This document shows, piece after piece, positions 19,000-27,095 of a stretch of 41,402 nucleotides of DNA. This stretch comes from an uncultured Alphaproteobacteria bacterium (GTDB taxonomy: Bacteria; Pseudomonadota; Alphaproteobacteria; Caulobacterales; Hyphomonadaceae). Numbering within the stretch: the stretch's first letter is position 1; the number at the start of each line of letters is the position of its first letter. The DNA is taken from positions 1-41,402 of the forward strand of contig CAIMMO010000205.1 of NCBI GenBank assembly GCA_903842595.1, read 5' to 3'. A model generated the notes under the pieces. It was not told the origin of the DNA. It did not search any database and was given only the letters and a program-made list of their open reading frames with translations. A program made the translations under genes and the position numbers.

Positions 19000-20049
19000 G
19001 TGACCCAGGCCAGCCAGACCGCAGAGCGTAGCTCCAGCGCGGATGTTGGTAAGAAGACCGTCGCTGTGGTCGGCGCGACAGGCGCGGTTGGCGCAGAGAT
19101 GTTGCGCTGCCTTGAGGAGTCGCGCTTTCCGACAGGCACGCTCAGGGCCTTCGCGTCCGAGCGCTCGGCCGGCAAGCGGTTCAAGTTTCGCGGCAAGGAC
19201 GTCGAGATGCAGGTGCTGACGGCGGACGCCTTCGCCGGCTGCGATGTCGTGCTGTTCGCCTCCGAGAGCGATATCTCGAAGCAGTATGTGCCGATCGCAG
19301 CGCATGCGGGGGCCTATGCCATCGACAATTCTTCGGCGTTCCGCATGGACTCGTCGGTGCCTCTGGTCGTGCCTGAGGTGAATGGCGAGCTGATCTCGCC
19401 GGCCCAGAAGGTCTACGCCAATCCAAACTGCGTCGCGGCGATCATGGTGATGGCGCTGTGGCCGTTGCACCAGGCGGGCAAGCTGACGCGCGTGATCGCG
19501 TCGACCTATCAGTCCGCGTCTGGCGCGGGGCGGCCGGCGATGGACGAACTGGAGGAATCCACGCGCGCCTATCTGAAGGGCGAGGCGTATCAGCCGCGCG
19601 TGCTGCCGCATCCATATGCGTTCAATCTGTTCAGCCACAACACGGCGATTGGCGCCGATGGCTATAACGGCGAAGAGCAAAAGGTTGTGGCGGAGCTACG
19701 CAAGATCATGGGGCTTCCGGAGCTGCGGGTGGGCGTGACCTGCGTGCGCGTGCCGGTTCTGCGGGCGCATTCGATGGCGATCACGGCGGAGTTCGACTCG
19801 AAAGTCTCGGTCGATGCGGCGCGGGCGCTGCTGGCCAAGGCGCCGGGCGTGAAGGTTGTCGACGATCGCGAGAAGAACCACTTCCCGATGCCGATCGAGA
19901 GCGGCGGTCAGAATGATGTGCTGGTGGGCCGTATCCGGGAAGATATCTCGGACCCAACTGGGCATTCGCTGGCGCTGTTCATTTCGGGCGATCAGCTGCT
20001 GAAGGGCGCGGCCCTGAACGCGGTGCAGATCGCGGAACGTCTTGCTTAG
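19000..20049 (+). CDS. asd: Aspartate-semialdehyde dehydrogenase
   Basis: NADPH-dependent reduction of aspartyl phosphate to aspartate semialdehyde, the branch point to lysine/diaminopimelate, threonine and methionine. 349 residues from a GTG at 19000 with AGAGGAGA just upstream. NADP-binding start VVGATGAVGAEMLRCLEE, substrate region ANPNCVAAIMV with the acylated active-site Cys (C144), and the catalytic His in VLRAHSMAIT (H257). It has FPTGTLRAFASERSAGK, the form seen in the Gram-positive-like/USG1-related branch as well as in alphaproteobacteria. Followed at 98 bp by the DAHP synthase gene, so the pair may be co-transcribed as amino-acid genes. Confidence 0.96.
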   Translation: MTQASQTAERSSSADVGKKTVAVVGATGAVGAEMLRCLEESRFPTGTLRAFASERSAGKRFKFRGKDVEMQVLTADAFAGCDVVLFASESDISKQYVPIAAHAGAYAIDNSSAFRMDSSVPLVVPEVNGELISPAQKVYANPNCVAAIMVMALWPLHQAGKLTRVIASTYQSASGAGRPAMDELEESTRAYLKGEAYQPRVLPHPYAFNLFSHNTAIGADGYNGEEQKVVAELRKIMGLPELRVGVTCVRVPVLRAHSMAITAEFDSKVSVDAARALLAKAPGVKVVDDREKNHFPMPIESGGQNDVLVGRIREDISDPTGHSLALFISGDQLLKGAALNAVQIAERLA

Positions 20050-20147
20050 GTTTGTAGAGTAGAGCGTGTGATATGCGTAACGACCGGATTGATGCGGGCT
20101 TCGGCGATGTTCAGTCTCGCGCGGGTTCGATTGGAGCAGGCGGCGAC

Positions 20148-21530
20148 ATGAGCCCTTCGGATGGATCGAGTGTTGGGCATTTCGGCTGGACGCCTGACAG
20201 CTGGCGGCGGAAGCCGGCCATGCACATTCCGGCGGACTATCCGGACATGGACAGGCTGGCGGCGGTCGAGAAGCAGCTGACGAGCTATCCGCCGCTGGTG
20301 TTCGCGGGCGAGGCGCGCACGCTGACGGCGCGGCTGGGCGATGTGGCGGAGGGCAAAGCCTTCCTGCTGCAGGGCGGCGATTGCGCGGAGAGCTTCAAGG
20401 AGTTTCATCCGAACAACATTCGCGACACGTTCCGCCTCATCCTGCAGATGGCGGTGGTGCTGACGTTCGCGGGCAAGAAGTCGGTGGTGAAGGTCGGGCG
20501 GATTGCGGGGCAGTTCGCCAAGCCGCGTTCAGCGCCGACCGAGACCATCGATGGCGTGACGTTGCCGAGCTATCGCGGCGATAACATCAACGGGATGGAG
20601 TTCACCGCCAAGGCGCGGACGCCTGATCCGCAGCGGCTGCTGCAGGCATACCTGCAGTCAGCGGCGACGCTGAACCTGCTGCGGGCGTTTGCGCAGGGCG
20701 GCTATGCCAGTCTGGACAACATCCATCGCTGGATGCTGGGGTTTGTGGAAGCCTCGCCGACCGCTGACCGGTATCGCGCGATGGCGGCGCGGATCACGGA
20801 CGCGATGGAGTTCATGGAGTCGTGCGGCATCACGCCAGAGACGACGCCAGCGCTGTCGCAGACAGATTTCTACACCAGCCATGAGGCGCTGCTGCTCGGC
20901 TATGAGCAGGCGATGACGCGCGAGGACTCGACGCGGCCGGGTGAGTTCTACGATACATCGGCGCACATGATCTGGATCGGTGACCGCACGCGGCAGCCGG
21001 ACGGCGCGCATGTGGAGTTCTGCCGTGGCGTGCGCAACCCGATCGGCCTGAAGTGCGGACCGAGCCTTCCGCCGGACGAGTTGCTGCGGCTGATCGACAT
21101 TCTGAACCCCGAAAACATTCCGGGGCGGCTGACGCTGATTGCGCGCTTCGGCTCGGACAAGGTTGCGGACGGTCTGCCCAAGCTGGTGCGCGCGGTCCAG
21201 GGCGGCGGGCGCAAGGTGGTGTGGTCGTCCGACCCCATGCACGGCAACATGGAAAAGACGGCGAGCGGTTACAAGACGCGGCCGTTCGAGCGCATCCTGA
21301 AGGAAGTGAACGACTTCATCGACGTCGTCGAAAGCGAAGGCGCGCATGCCGGCGGCATCCATCTCGAGATGACCGGGCAGGACGTGACCGAATGCACCGG
21401 CGGCGGTCGCGAGATCACGGCGATGGAGCTGCAGGACCGCTATCACACGCATTGCGATCCGCGTCTCAACAACGAGCAGGCGCTGGAGCTGTCGTTCCAG
21501 CTGGCCGAGAAGCTGGCGGCGAAGCGGTAG
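20148..21530 (+). CDS. aroG: 3-deoxy-7-phosphoheptulonate synthase, class II (plant type)
   Basis: First step of the shikimate pathway: condenses phosphoenolpyruvate and erythrose 4-phosphate. 460 residues from ATG 20148; an in-frame ATG at 20073 would add 25 residues, but the family typically starts just before WTPDSWR. Class II hallmarks: [24 protein letters not shown] (metal-binding Cys), [31 protein letters not shown] (metal-binding His), [15 protein letters not shown] (Glu) and [13 protein letters not shown] (Asp). No ACT or chorismate mutase domain, so feedback control, if any, is built into the barrel. Gene symbols for class II enzymes vary (aroG, aroF, aroA-II). Confidence 0.95.
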   Translation: MSPSDGSSVGHFGWTPDSWRRKPAMHIPADYPDMDRLAAVEKQLTSYPPLVFAGEARTLTARLGDVAEGKAFLLQGGDCAESFKEFHPNNIRDTFRLILQMAVVLTFAGKKSVVKVGRIAGQFAKPRSAPTETIDGVTLPSYRGDNINGMEFTAKARTPDPQRLLQAYLQSAATLNLLRAFAQGGYASLDNIHRWMLGFVEASPTADRYRAMAARITDAMEFMESCGITPETTPALSQTDFYTSHEALLLGYEQAMTREDSTRPGEFYDTSAHMIWIGDRTRQPDGAHVEFCRGVRNPIGLKCGPSLPPDELLRLIDILNPENIPGRLTLIARFGSDKVADGLPKLVRAVQGGGRKVVWSSDPMHGNMEKTASGYKTRPFERILKEVNDFIDVVESEGAHAGGIHLEMTGQDVTECTGGGREITAMELQDRYHTHCDPRLNNEQALELSFQLAEKLAAKR

Positions 21531-21602
21531 GGGCGCCTGGTCGTCCACGTTCTTCGCGATGATCGTCAGGCCGAGCGGTCACCCTTTTTGTAAGGCCAGC
21601 CT

Positions 21603-21965
21603 ATGCGTTGGGTCATTGGACCGTTGTTACTTGCATTCGCCGCTTGCGAAGAGCCGCCGCCACCGCCGACCCTGGTGGAAGTGCCCGCGCAATACCTTGG
21701 CGACTGGGACGAGAATGTCGGCGCTTGCGGTCAGCGCGGCGCCAATGCGGTGACGGTGACGCCGACTGAAGTTGTGATGGAAGACACGAAGGTGGCCGTC
21801 ACCGGCGTGGCGCCGGATGGAGAGACTGCTGCGCGTGTGCTCGGGCGTTTCACCGGGCCGGGACAGGAATGGGACGGGTCGATCCGGCTGGAGATTTCTG
21901 CCGACGGACGCGAACTGAACGTTGTCAGCGGTGCGATGATCGTGCCGCGCGTGAGGTGTCCGTAG
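21603..21965 (+). CDS. Small predicted lipoprotein
   Basis: 120 residues. Hydrophobic start with a lipobox (AFAAC, Cys15), a run of five prolines, then a beta-rich domain: YLGDWDENVGAC near the start and a Cys at the penultimate residue (RVRCP). This pattern of Trp then Cys early and a second Cys at the end recurs in the next two genes, which suggests small beta-barrels closed by a disulphide. No named family recognised. Located 72 bp after the DAHP synthase. Confidence 0.7.
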   Translation: MRWVIGPLLLAFAACEEPPPPPTLVEVPAQYLGDWDENVGACGQRGANAVTVTPTEVVMEDTKVAVTGVAPDGETAARVLGRFTGPGQEWDGSIRLEISADGRELNVVSGAMIVPRVRCP

Positions 21966-22047
21966 GCCTTGGTGTGGCGCGGTGGACTTGAGGGCCAGCC
22001 GGGCGTATGGCGGACATCGGTCAGGATGGTCTGCAGGAGCGGCGCGC

Positions 22048-22515
22048 ATGGTTCGGATTGCAATCGGGACGCTGGCGTTTGCTGTAGTCGCGGCGTGCAG
22101 CTCTGCCCCAGCCGCGCAAACGCCGCAGCAGAAGATGGTCGGTAAGTGGACCTGCGCGACGGACACCGACAATATCGTCATCAGCGGCGTGTTCGACTAC
22201 CGCGCTGATGGACTGGCAACGAGTTCCTCGAGTATCGAAGTGGACGCAGGCGCGGTGAAGATTTCGCTGACGTCGGACGCGGATTCGACCTGGGGCTTCA
22301 ACGCGGATGGGACGATGACCGAAAAGGTCACGGCGATGAAGCTGACGTCGGCCAAGATGGGCGGGCAGGACATGGACAAGGACATGGTCGACTCGCTGGT
22401 GCAGCCGATGATCGACGGCGTGGTGGGGGAGTTCTCGACGACGACGGTCACGTTTGGTGAGAATTCCTTCGTCTCGACCACCGAGGACGGCATCGTCACG
22501 ACCTGCGAGCGCTAG
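22048..22515 (+). CDS. Small predicted lipoprotein, lipocalin-like layout
   Basis: 155 residues from ATG 22048, which has CAGGAG upstream and starts the signal directly (a longer frame to 21982 is unlikely). Lipobox VVAAC (Cys15). Mature domain begins GKWTCATDTDNIVISGVFDY, has a DSTWGFNADGTM middle and ends GIVTTCER. The layout parallels the following gene (GTWVCSAV, GTWNIV, VVTDCAR), so the two are probably tandem paralogues, one lipidated and one freely secreted. Such GxW...C domains occur in lipocalin-like proteins of unknown ligand. No function can be claimed. Confidence 0.72.
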   Translation: MVRIAIGTLAFAVVAACSSAPAAQTPQQKMVGKWTCATDTDNIVISGVFDYRADGLATSSSSIEVDAGAVKISLTSDADSTWGFNADGTMTEKVTAMKLTSAKMGGQDMDKDMVDSLVQPMIDGVVGEFSTTTVTFGENSFVSTTEDGIVTTCER

Positions 22516-22540
22516 GGACGATTTCAACGGGGACCGGGAA

Positions 22541-22993
22541 ATGCGGAAACTGATCGCAACTGCGGCGCTATCGTGCATGCTCGCCGGGGCTGCGTTTGCT
22601 CAGACGCCGTCGTCAGGCGCACAGCTAACCGGCGGAACCTGGGTGTGCAGCGCTGTAACTGATGGGCTGAACGTCATCTCCAAGCAGAGCTACGCGGCCG
22701 ATGGAACGAGCACGATGATGCTGATGGTGTTCGGCGAGGCGGACGGTACGAACATCAGGATTGTCGCGGAAGGCGTCGGCACGTGGAATATCGTCGGCGA
22801 CCGTCTCGATGAGATCCTGTCGCGGATGACGGCGACCTATGCCGAGATTGGCGGCAACGGGGCATTGGAGATCGCGCAGAACATGCTTGACGGTTCGATG
22901 GTAAACGTCACGCTGACCAACACCGCCACATTCGCTGGACCCACGCTGCATCTTGTCGATGTTGACAAGGTCGTGACGGACTGTGCGCGGTAG
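22541..22993 (+). CDS. Small secreted protein, probable paralogue of the preceding lipoprotein
   Basis: 150 residues from ATG 22541. Signal peptide MRKLIATAALSCMLAGAAFA with cleavage about residue 20 and no lipobox Cys at that site. Mature domain GGTWVCSAVTDGLNVISKQ, then SYAADGTSTMMLMVFG, GTWNIVGDRL and the terminal VVTDCAR. The two mature Cys residues match those of the gene before, 25 bp upstream, and the spacing implies co-transcription. Probably a periplasmic beta-barrel with one disulphide; unassigned. Confidence 0.72.
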   Translation: MRKLIATAALSCMLAGAAFAQTPSSGAQLTGGTWVCSAVTDGLNVISKQSYAADGTSTMMLMVFGEADGTNIRIVAEGVGTWNIVGDRLDEILSRMTATYAEIGGNGALEIAQNMLDGSMVNVTLTNTATFAGPTLHLVDVDKVVTDCAR

Positions 22994-23024
22994 GTTTTTG
23001 GACAAGCCGCGTGTGGATGAGCTG

Positions 23025-23375
23025 ATGGCCAAGAAGTTCAAGTTGAAGGCCGAGGAGATCAAGCCGCTCGCCATGGGGCGCGGGGCGTGCATCGCCACCG
23101 ACATGATCACGCGTCACGGCAAGCGCGTGGGCTTCATGTATCGCGAGAAGCCCGAGACCGCGCAGGACAGCGGATGGCGCTTCATGTCGGGCCTTGAAGA
23201 CCAGGCTTACATGGACGAGGCGGAAAACCACGGCATCTATGACGTGAACACGATCGCCAACTATGACCCTACGATAATTCCGCTGCTGGACGAGGCCGAA
23301 GGCGCTGCGTTCGAGCGTGTGCCGGGGGCGGCGAGATTCCGACCTGTTGACGACTGGGCGCCGTCGGAGGATTAA
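23025..23375 (+). CDS. DUF2185 (Imm33-like) domain protein
   Basis: 116 residues from ATG 23025; an earlier GTG at 22983 overlapping the previous stop would add 14. The domain is well conserved: GACIATDMITRHGKRVGFMYRE, DSGWRFMSGLEDQAYMD and GIYDVNTIANYDPTIIPLLD. DUF2185 has been grouped with Imm33-type immunity proteins in polymorphic toxin systems, but many members stand alone. No toxin gene is nearby, so immunity is not supported here. Cytoplasmic, no signal or membrane segment. Confidence 0.8.
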   Translation: MAKKFKLKAEEIKPLAMGRGACIATDMITRHGKRVGFMYREKPETAQDSGWRFMSGLEDQAYMDEAENHGIYDVNTIANYDPTIIPLLDEAEGAAFERVPGAARFRPVDDWAPSED

Positions 23376-23431
23376 GCGCTCCCCGGAAACGCGAACCAGA
23401 CGCGCACGGAAGATGCGCGATGGAGACCCCC

Positions 23432-24865
23432 ATGACTTTCAAGGCGTCGATGAGCGCGCGCCTGCCTGCATGGGCGCGGCCTAGCGAAATTCTCGACCTG
23501 ACACGACTGGCTGTGCCGGTGGCGCTGTCGCGCGCGTCCTTCATGCTGATGGGGCTGACGGACGCCGTCGTACTGGCGCAGCACGCGCCCGGGCAGTTGC
23601 CGCTGGTGTTGAACGGCTGGCTGCCGAGCGGCGTTACCATGGGTTTTGGCATGGGGCTCATGCTCGGCGTGTCGGTCATGTCGGCCGAGCTGAGCGGGTC
23701 GGGCAAGGCGGAGGAAACCGGGCGTATCCTGCGCAGGGGGCTGTGGGTTGGCGCGCTGTACGGCCTGGTGGCGACAGTGATTGTGCTGATAACTGCCGAG
23801 CCGCTGTTGTGGGCGCTGGGTTTTGGCCAGGACCTCGTCGCGCCGATCAAGCAGACGACGGAGATTCTTGCCTACGGAACGGTCGGGCACATGCTGGCGA
23901 TGGCGTGCTCGATGTATCTGGAGGCGTTGCGGAAGCCCAATCTTGTCACTGCCGTGTCGATGACGGCGGTGTTGCTGAATCTTGTGCTCGATCTGGTGCT
24001 GGTGCCGCAGTACGGCGCGGTCGGCGTTGCGTGGGCGACGACGGGGTCACGCTTCTTCATGATGGCGTCCTTCCTCGTGATCATCGCGCTGATGACGCCC
24101 GCCTTCAAACCTTCGCCGAAGGGACCTCCGGGCGAGTTCATCCGGCAGAACAAGGTCGGGATCGGCACCGGAATCGCAAACGCTGCCGAGTGGGGCGCGT
24201 TCAACCTGACCTTCGTGATCGCGACGCTTGTGTCGATCGACGCTGGCACGGTCTACGGTCTCACTGTCCAGATGATGGGCGTCATCTTCATGATCTACAT
24301 GGGCATGGGCACGGCGACGAGCGTGCGCGTCGCGGAGCGCTTTGGCCGCAAGGACGGGCTGGGCGTTCGCGAGGCGTCGAGGCTTGGCGTGGTCGCGGCG
24401 ATTGCGGTGGGGCTGGTGCTGGCGGTGATCCTCGTGGCGTCCAAGGATGTGGTCGCGCACTGGCTGTTGACCGGGCCAGAGGCACAGGCAAGCGGCGGGG
24501 CGCAGTCAACAAGCCTGATGCCGACGCTTGCGCTGATGCTGGCGTTCGCGGCGGCGGTGACACTGTTCGACGGTCTGCAGGTGGTGGGCGCGATGGGCCT
24601 CCGCGCGCAGGGCGTGGTGTGGCTGCCAACGCTCATCCATGTCGGGAGCTATATCGTGGTTATGCTTCCGCTTTGCGTGTGGCTGGCTTTCGGTCCTGAG
24701 AGTGTTCCAGGCGGGCTGGGCCTTGGCGTCTGGGGGGTGTTCATCGGCATCAGTGTGGCGTCAGTGGCGGCTGGCGTCGGGCAGGTGCTGGCTCTGGAGC
24801 TGAAGAGCCGCGATGCGGAACGGCGCGCGGAGGTAGAGGGTGTTGCGGCGGTGGTGGTGCACTGA
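23432..24865 (+). CDS. MATE family multidrug/sodium efflux transporter
   Basis: 477 residues from ATG 23432, which has GGAGA at good spacing; ATG 23420 would add four. About twelve membrane helices in two MatE halves. First half: LTRLAVPVALSRASFMLMGLTDAVVLAQH; second half begins FIRQNKVGIGTGIANAAEWGAFNLTFVI. Members exchange Na+ or H+ for cationic drugs or, in NorM relatives, dyes and fluoroquinolones; the substrate here is not predictable. Preceded by DUF2185 at 56 bp, followed by an unrelated secreted protein. Confidence 0.9.
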   Translation: MTFKASMSARLPAWARPSEILDLTRLAVPVALSRASFMLMGLTDAVVLAQHAPGQLPLVLNGWLPSGVTMGFGMGLMLGVSVMSAELSGSGKAEETGRILRRGLWVGALYGLVATVIVLITAEPLLWALGFGQDLVAPIKQTTEILAYGTVGHMLAMACSMYLEALRKPNLVTAVSMTAVLLNLVLDLVLVPQYGAVGVAWATTGSRFFMMASFLVIIALMTPAFKPSPKGPPGEFIRQNKVGIGTGIANAAEWGAFNLTFVIATLVSIDAGTVYGLTVQMMGVIFMIYMGMGTATSVRVAERFGRKDGLGVREASRLGVVAAIAVGLVLAVILVASKDVVAHWLLTGPEAQASGGAQSTSLMPTLALMLAFAAAVTLFDGLQVVGAMGLRAQGVVWLPTLIHVGSYIVVMLPLCVWLAFGPESVPGGLGLGVWGVFIGISVASVAAGVGQVLALELKSRDAERRAEVEGVAAVVVH

Positions 24866-24910
24866 CTGTCCGCGGATCTTGTGCTAGAATCTCCCAAGTC
24901 GGAGGCCGGC

Positions 24911-25699
24911 ATGCGAACGTCGATGCTCGTGGCGATTATTCTGATGTTGGCGGCGCCAGCTGTAGCACAACAGGATACTCCACCTCTCAACGCCCAGCAG
25001 GAACGGGACGCCAGGGAGGCGATCCTGCAAGCAACACTGACCCCTGATTTCGAAGACAGCCGGATGCTGCTGGAAGTCTACCGCACCCTGCGAGCCGCAG
25101 GCGTGACGCTGTCCCCTGCTGAGACGTTTGCCATGGGCGAGCAGGCAAGACTGCGCGGTCTTCCGGGCGAAGCGGCTCAGGCATTCGCTCTGTTGAGCGC
25201 TGATGACGAAGAGTTTCGTCAAAACATCGCCCTGATCGATGCAGTTCGCAGGCAGGCTGAGTACGACCGAGATCGGGGTCTGGAGCGTTATGCGGAAGCG
25301 GCTAGTCGGAAAACCAGCGGCGAAGCCGTGATTCTCGTCGCGGAAGCATTCGCGGGTCATGGCAATTACGGGCGAGCAATCGAGCTATATCTGATTGGAC
25401 TCGCCGAGGGACAGCCCGCCGCTATTGATCCTGCGGAGCTTGAGGCGCGGGCGGCCATCGCGTCGAAGGAGTATCGGCGTGCGATCGAGTTCTACCGGCT
25501 CGGTATTCCATTGGTGCAGCTGCGGGAGCGGCTTACGCCAACTGAGATGGCGTTGGGGCAACTAAATCTCGGCATTGCCCAGTTCAGGTTGAATCAGATC
25601 GACGCCGCACAAGCGACATGGTTGTCCATCGCGGGAAACACCGCCGTCGCGGTTCTCGCAAAAATATGGATCGACCTCGCGCGCAGTTCGGCAAACTGA
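24911..25699 (+). CDS. Periplasmic TPR-like helical protein, function unknown
   Basis: 262 residues from ATG 24911, chosen because GGAGG lies directly upstream (24901-24905). Signal peptide MRTSMLVAIILMLAAPAVAQ, cut after about residue 19. The rest is all-helical with TPR-like repeats: GLPGEAAQAFALLSADDEE, HGNYGRAIELYLIGLAEG, KEYRRAIEFYRLGIPL, LNLGIAQFRLNQIDAAQA. Probably a scaffold in the periplasm. Similar architecture is found in tetratricopeptide proteins that feed other envelope machines, but no partner is identifiable. Converges with the HU gene, 3 bp apart. Confidence 0.75.
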   Translation: MRTSMLVAIILMLAAPAVAQQDTPPLNAQQERDAREAILQATLTPDFEDSRMLLEVYRTLRAAGVTLSPAETFAMGEQARLRGLPGEAAQAFALLSADDEEFRQNIALIDAVRRQAEYDRDRGLERYAEAASRKTSGEAVILVAEAFAGHGNYGRAIELYLIGLAEGQPAAIDPAELEARAAIASKEYRRAIEFYRLGIPLVQLRERLTPTEMALGQLNLGIAQFRLNQIDAAQATWLSIAGNTAVAVLAKIWIDLARSSAN

Positions 25700-25702
25700 A
25701 CG

Positions 25703-25972
25703 CTACTTCAGATCCTTCATCGCAGCAGCCGGCTTGAACGCAGCCGCTGTTCGCGCGGGGATCTTGATCGTCATTCCGGTAGCCGGGTTGCGGCCGTCGC
25801 GGGCGGCGCGATTTTTTGTCACGAACGTGCCGAAGCCGGAGATCGCGACCTGTTCGCCGCGCTTAAGCTGCAGCGTGATCGTGTCGAAGACGGCATCAAC
25901 CAGGCGTGTTGCTTCTGTTAGCTTGATGCCGTTGGCGTCGGCGATCAGCTTGATGAGGTCGGACTTGTTCAT
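25703..25972 (-). CDS. hup: HU family DNA-binding protein
   Basis: 89 residues, the usual length. Dimeric histone-like protein that bends and compacts DNA. Clear motifs: MNKSDLIKLIADANGI, the beta-arm start GFGTFVTKNRAARDGRNP with the intercalating Pro in RNPATGMTIKIPA, and AAFKPAAAMKDL at the C-terminus. HU rather than IHF, as IHF-specific subunit signatures are missing and the family sequence fits HU-beta. Its upstream region is 25973-26068, where I see no certain promoter. Confidence 0.95.
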   Translation of the reverse strand: MNKSDLIKLIADANGIKLTEATRLVDAVFDTITLQLKRGEQVAISGFGTFVTKNRAARDGRNPATGMTIKIPARTAAAFKPAAAMKDLK

Positions 25973-26068
25973 GGACCCGCTCGCAGGTTTGAAGCCGCGA
26001 CACAGCGGCCCCTGATCGGGCGCCGATAATCACGATTCTTCAAGACCGTACGTAAACGGAAGGACGGA

Positions 26069-26977
26069 TTATATCCCCAGAATCCAGCCTTCCTCTCGCG
26101 TCACCGCGTCCTTCTGGGCGTCAGTAAGCTTGGCTTCCGTAGCGAAAATCTGGCTGAGCTTTCCGTTCGCGTCACGTTCGGCGAACCACTCCGCCATGGT
26201 CCGGACCTGGGCTTCGTCGCGGATTTCGCTGGCGCCGATCTGCTTGGCCACAAGCTGCGGATAGGTCTCGGCGACGACGATGCGCGTGCCGGTAAGGGCC
26301 TCTTCGTCGAGCCTGGCCAGCGGCAGTTCGAACGGCCAGATCTTCATCGCCGGGAAGTTTGTGCGCAGGCGCTCGACCGCGGGCAGGCCGGTGAGGGTCT
26401 GGCCGCCGACAGCGCCGGCATAGGCGATCTTCCACACCGGCTGCGGACGCAGCTTGCGGGTTTCGGCGACGTGATCTTCGGTGACGCGGAACTCCGGGAT
26501 GTCTTTCGGCCCGTGCTCGCGCGTCTTCTTCATCGCGAGGGTGGTGAGCTCGTCCTTCTTGGAGCAGCCCCAGAACGGGAACGGCCCTTCGGAGATGAGA
26601 CGGTTCATCCGCGCCGCGAGAGCGAAACGGTTGTTCGAGTTGTCGGGCTTGTCCTTCATCTCCTTTAGCAGGAAATCGCGCGTCGCGCGCCAGGGCGCTT
26701 CGCCTTTCAGCTTGAGCGCAGCGGCAGTCCCGGTGGTGAAGCCCATCGGGAAGTCCATGCCGACGAGGACGCGGTCGCCGCGCTTGAGGCAGCGGCCGAG
26801 CAGGTCGGTCAGCTCCTCTATCGCCTTGGCGCGCGTGGCAGGGTTTGAAGCCTTGAAGGCCAGCTTCAGGCGCGAGTCCGGCGTCAAGGCGCCGATCCAG
26901 ATGGAGTCAGCGCCGGTGGCGGGTTTGGAAGCGGCGCTCCAGTCCACCATCACATAGCTGTCGAACAGGCGGGCCAT
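26069..26977 (-). CDS. Conserved protein with VDWSA N-terminus, function unknown
   Basis: 302 residues from ATG 26977 (AAGAAG upstream); ATG 26998 or an earlier start would lengthen it. Begins YVMVDWSAASKPATGADSIWIG, the beta-hairpin/Asp pattern of RNase H-fold proteins such as DUF429, then GDRVLVGMDFPMGF with a second Asp, FPFWGCSKKDEL, and VVAETYPQLV (Glu). Those acidic residues could form a metal site. I recall database entries for similar proteins bearing cofactor-synthesis names, which I consider unreliable. Two strong hairpins lie just upstream (27000-27055). No function assigned. Confidence 0.72.
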   Translation of the reverse strand: MARLFDSYVMVDWSAASKPATGADSIWIGALTPDSRLKLAFKASNPATRAKAIEELTDLLGRCLKRGDRVLVGMDFPMGFTTGTAAALKLKGEAPWRATRDFLLKEMKDKPDNSNNRFALAARMNRLISEGPFPFWGCSKKDELTTLAMKKTREHGPKDIPEFRVTEDHVAETRKLRPQPVWKIAYAGAVGGQTLTGLPAVERLRTNFPAMKIWPFELPLARLDEEALTGTRIVVAETYPQLVAKQIGASEIRDEAQVRTMAEWFAERDANGKLSQIFATEAKLTDAQKDAVTREEGWILGI

Positions 26978-26999
26978 TGCTGGTCTTCTTTCAAACATG

Positions 27000-27055
27000 C
27001 TGCCGCGGTCAGCGCGGCAGGGGCGATTCACACGAGGGTTGGCGAGAAACCCTCG
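27000..27055 (-). promoter_or_regulatory. Two perfect hairpins upstream of the VDWSA gene
   Basis: Stem 1: CTGCCGCG (27000-27007), loop 27008-27012, CGCGGCAG (27013-27020). Stem 2: CGAGGGTT (27033-27040), loop 27041-27047, AACCCTCG (27048-27055). Both stems have eight perfect pairs. They lie between the end of the oxidoreductase gene (27096) and the next gene on the same strand. No U-run follows, so Rho-independent termination is uncertain; a processing site or leader structure is equally possible. Confidence 0.5.
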
Positions 27056-27095
27056 AAGTCCAAATCCCTGGGCTCTCGGGGGCTATATAGGCGAT

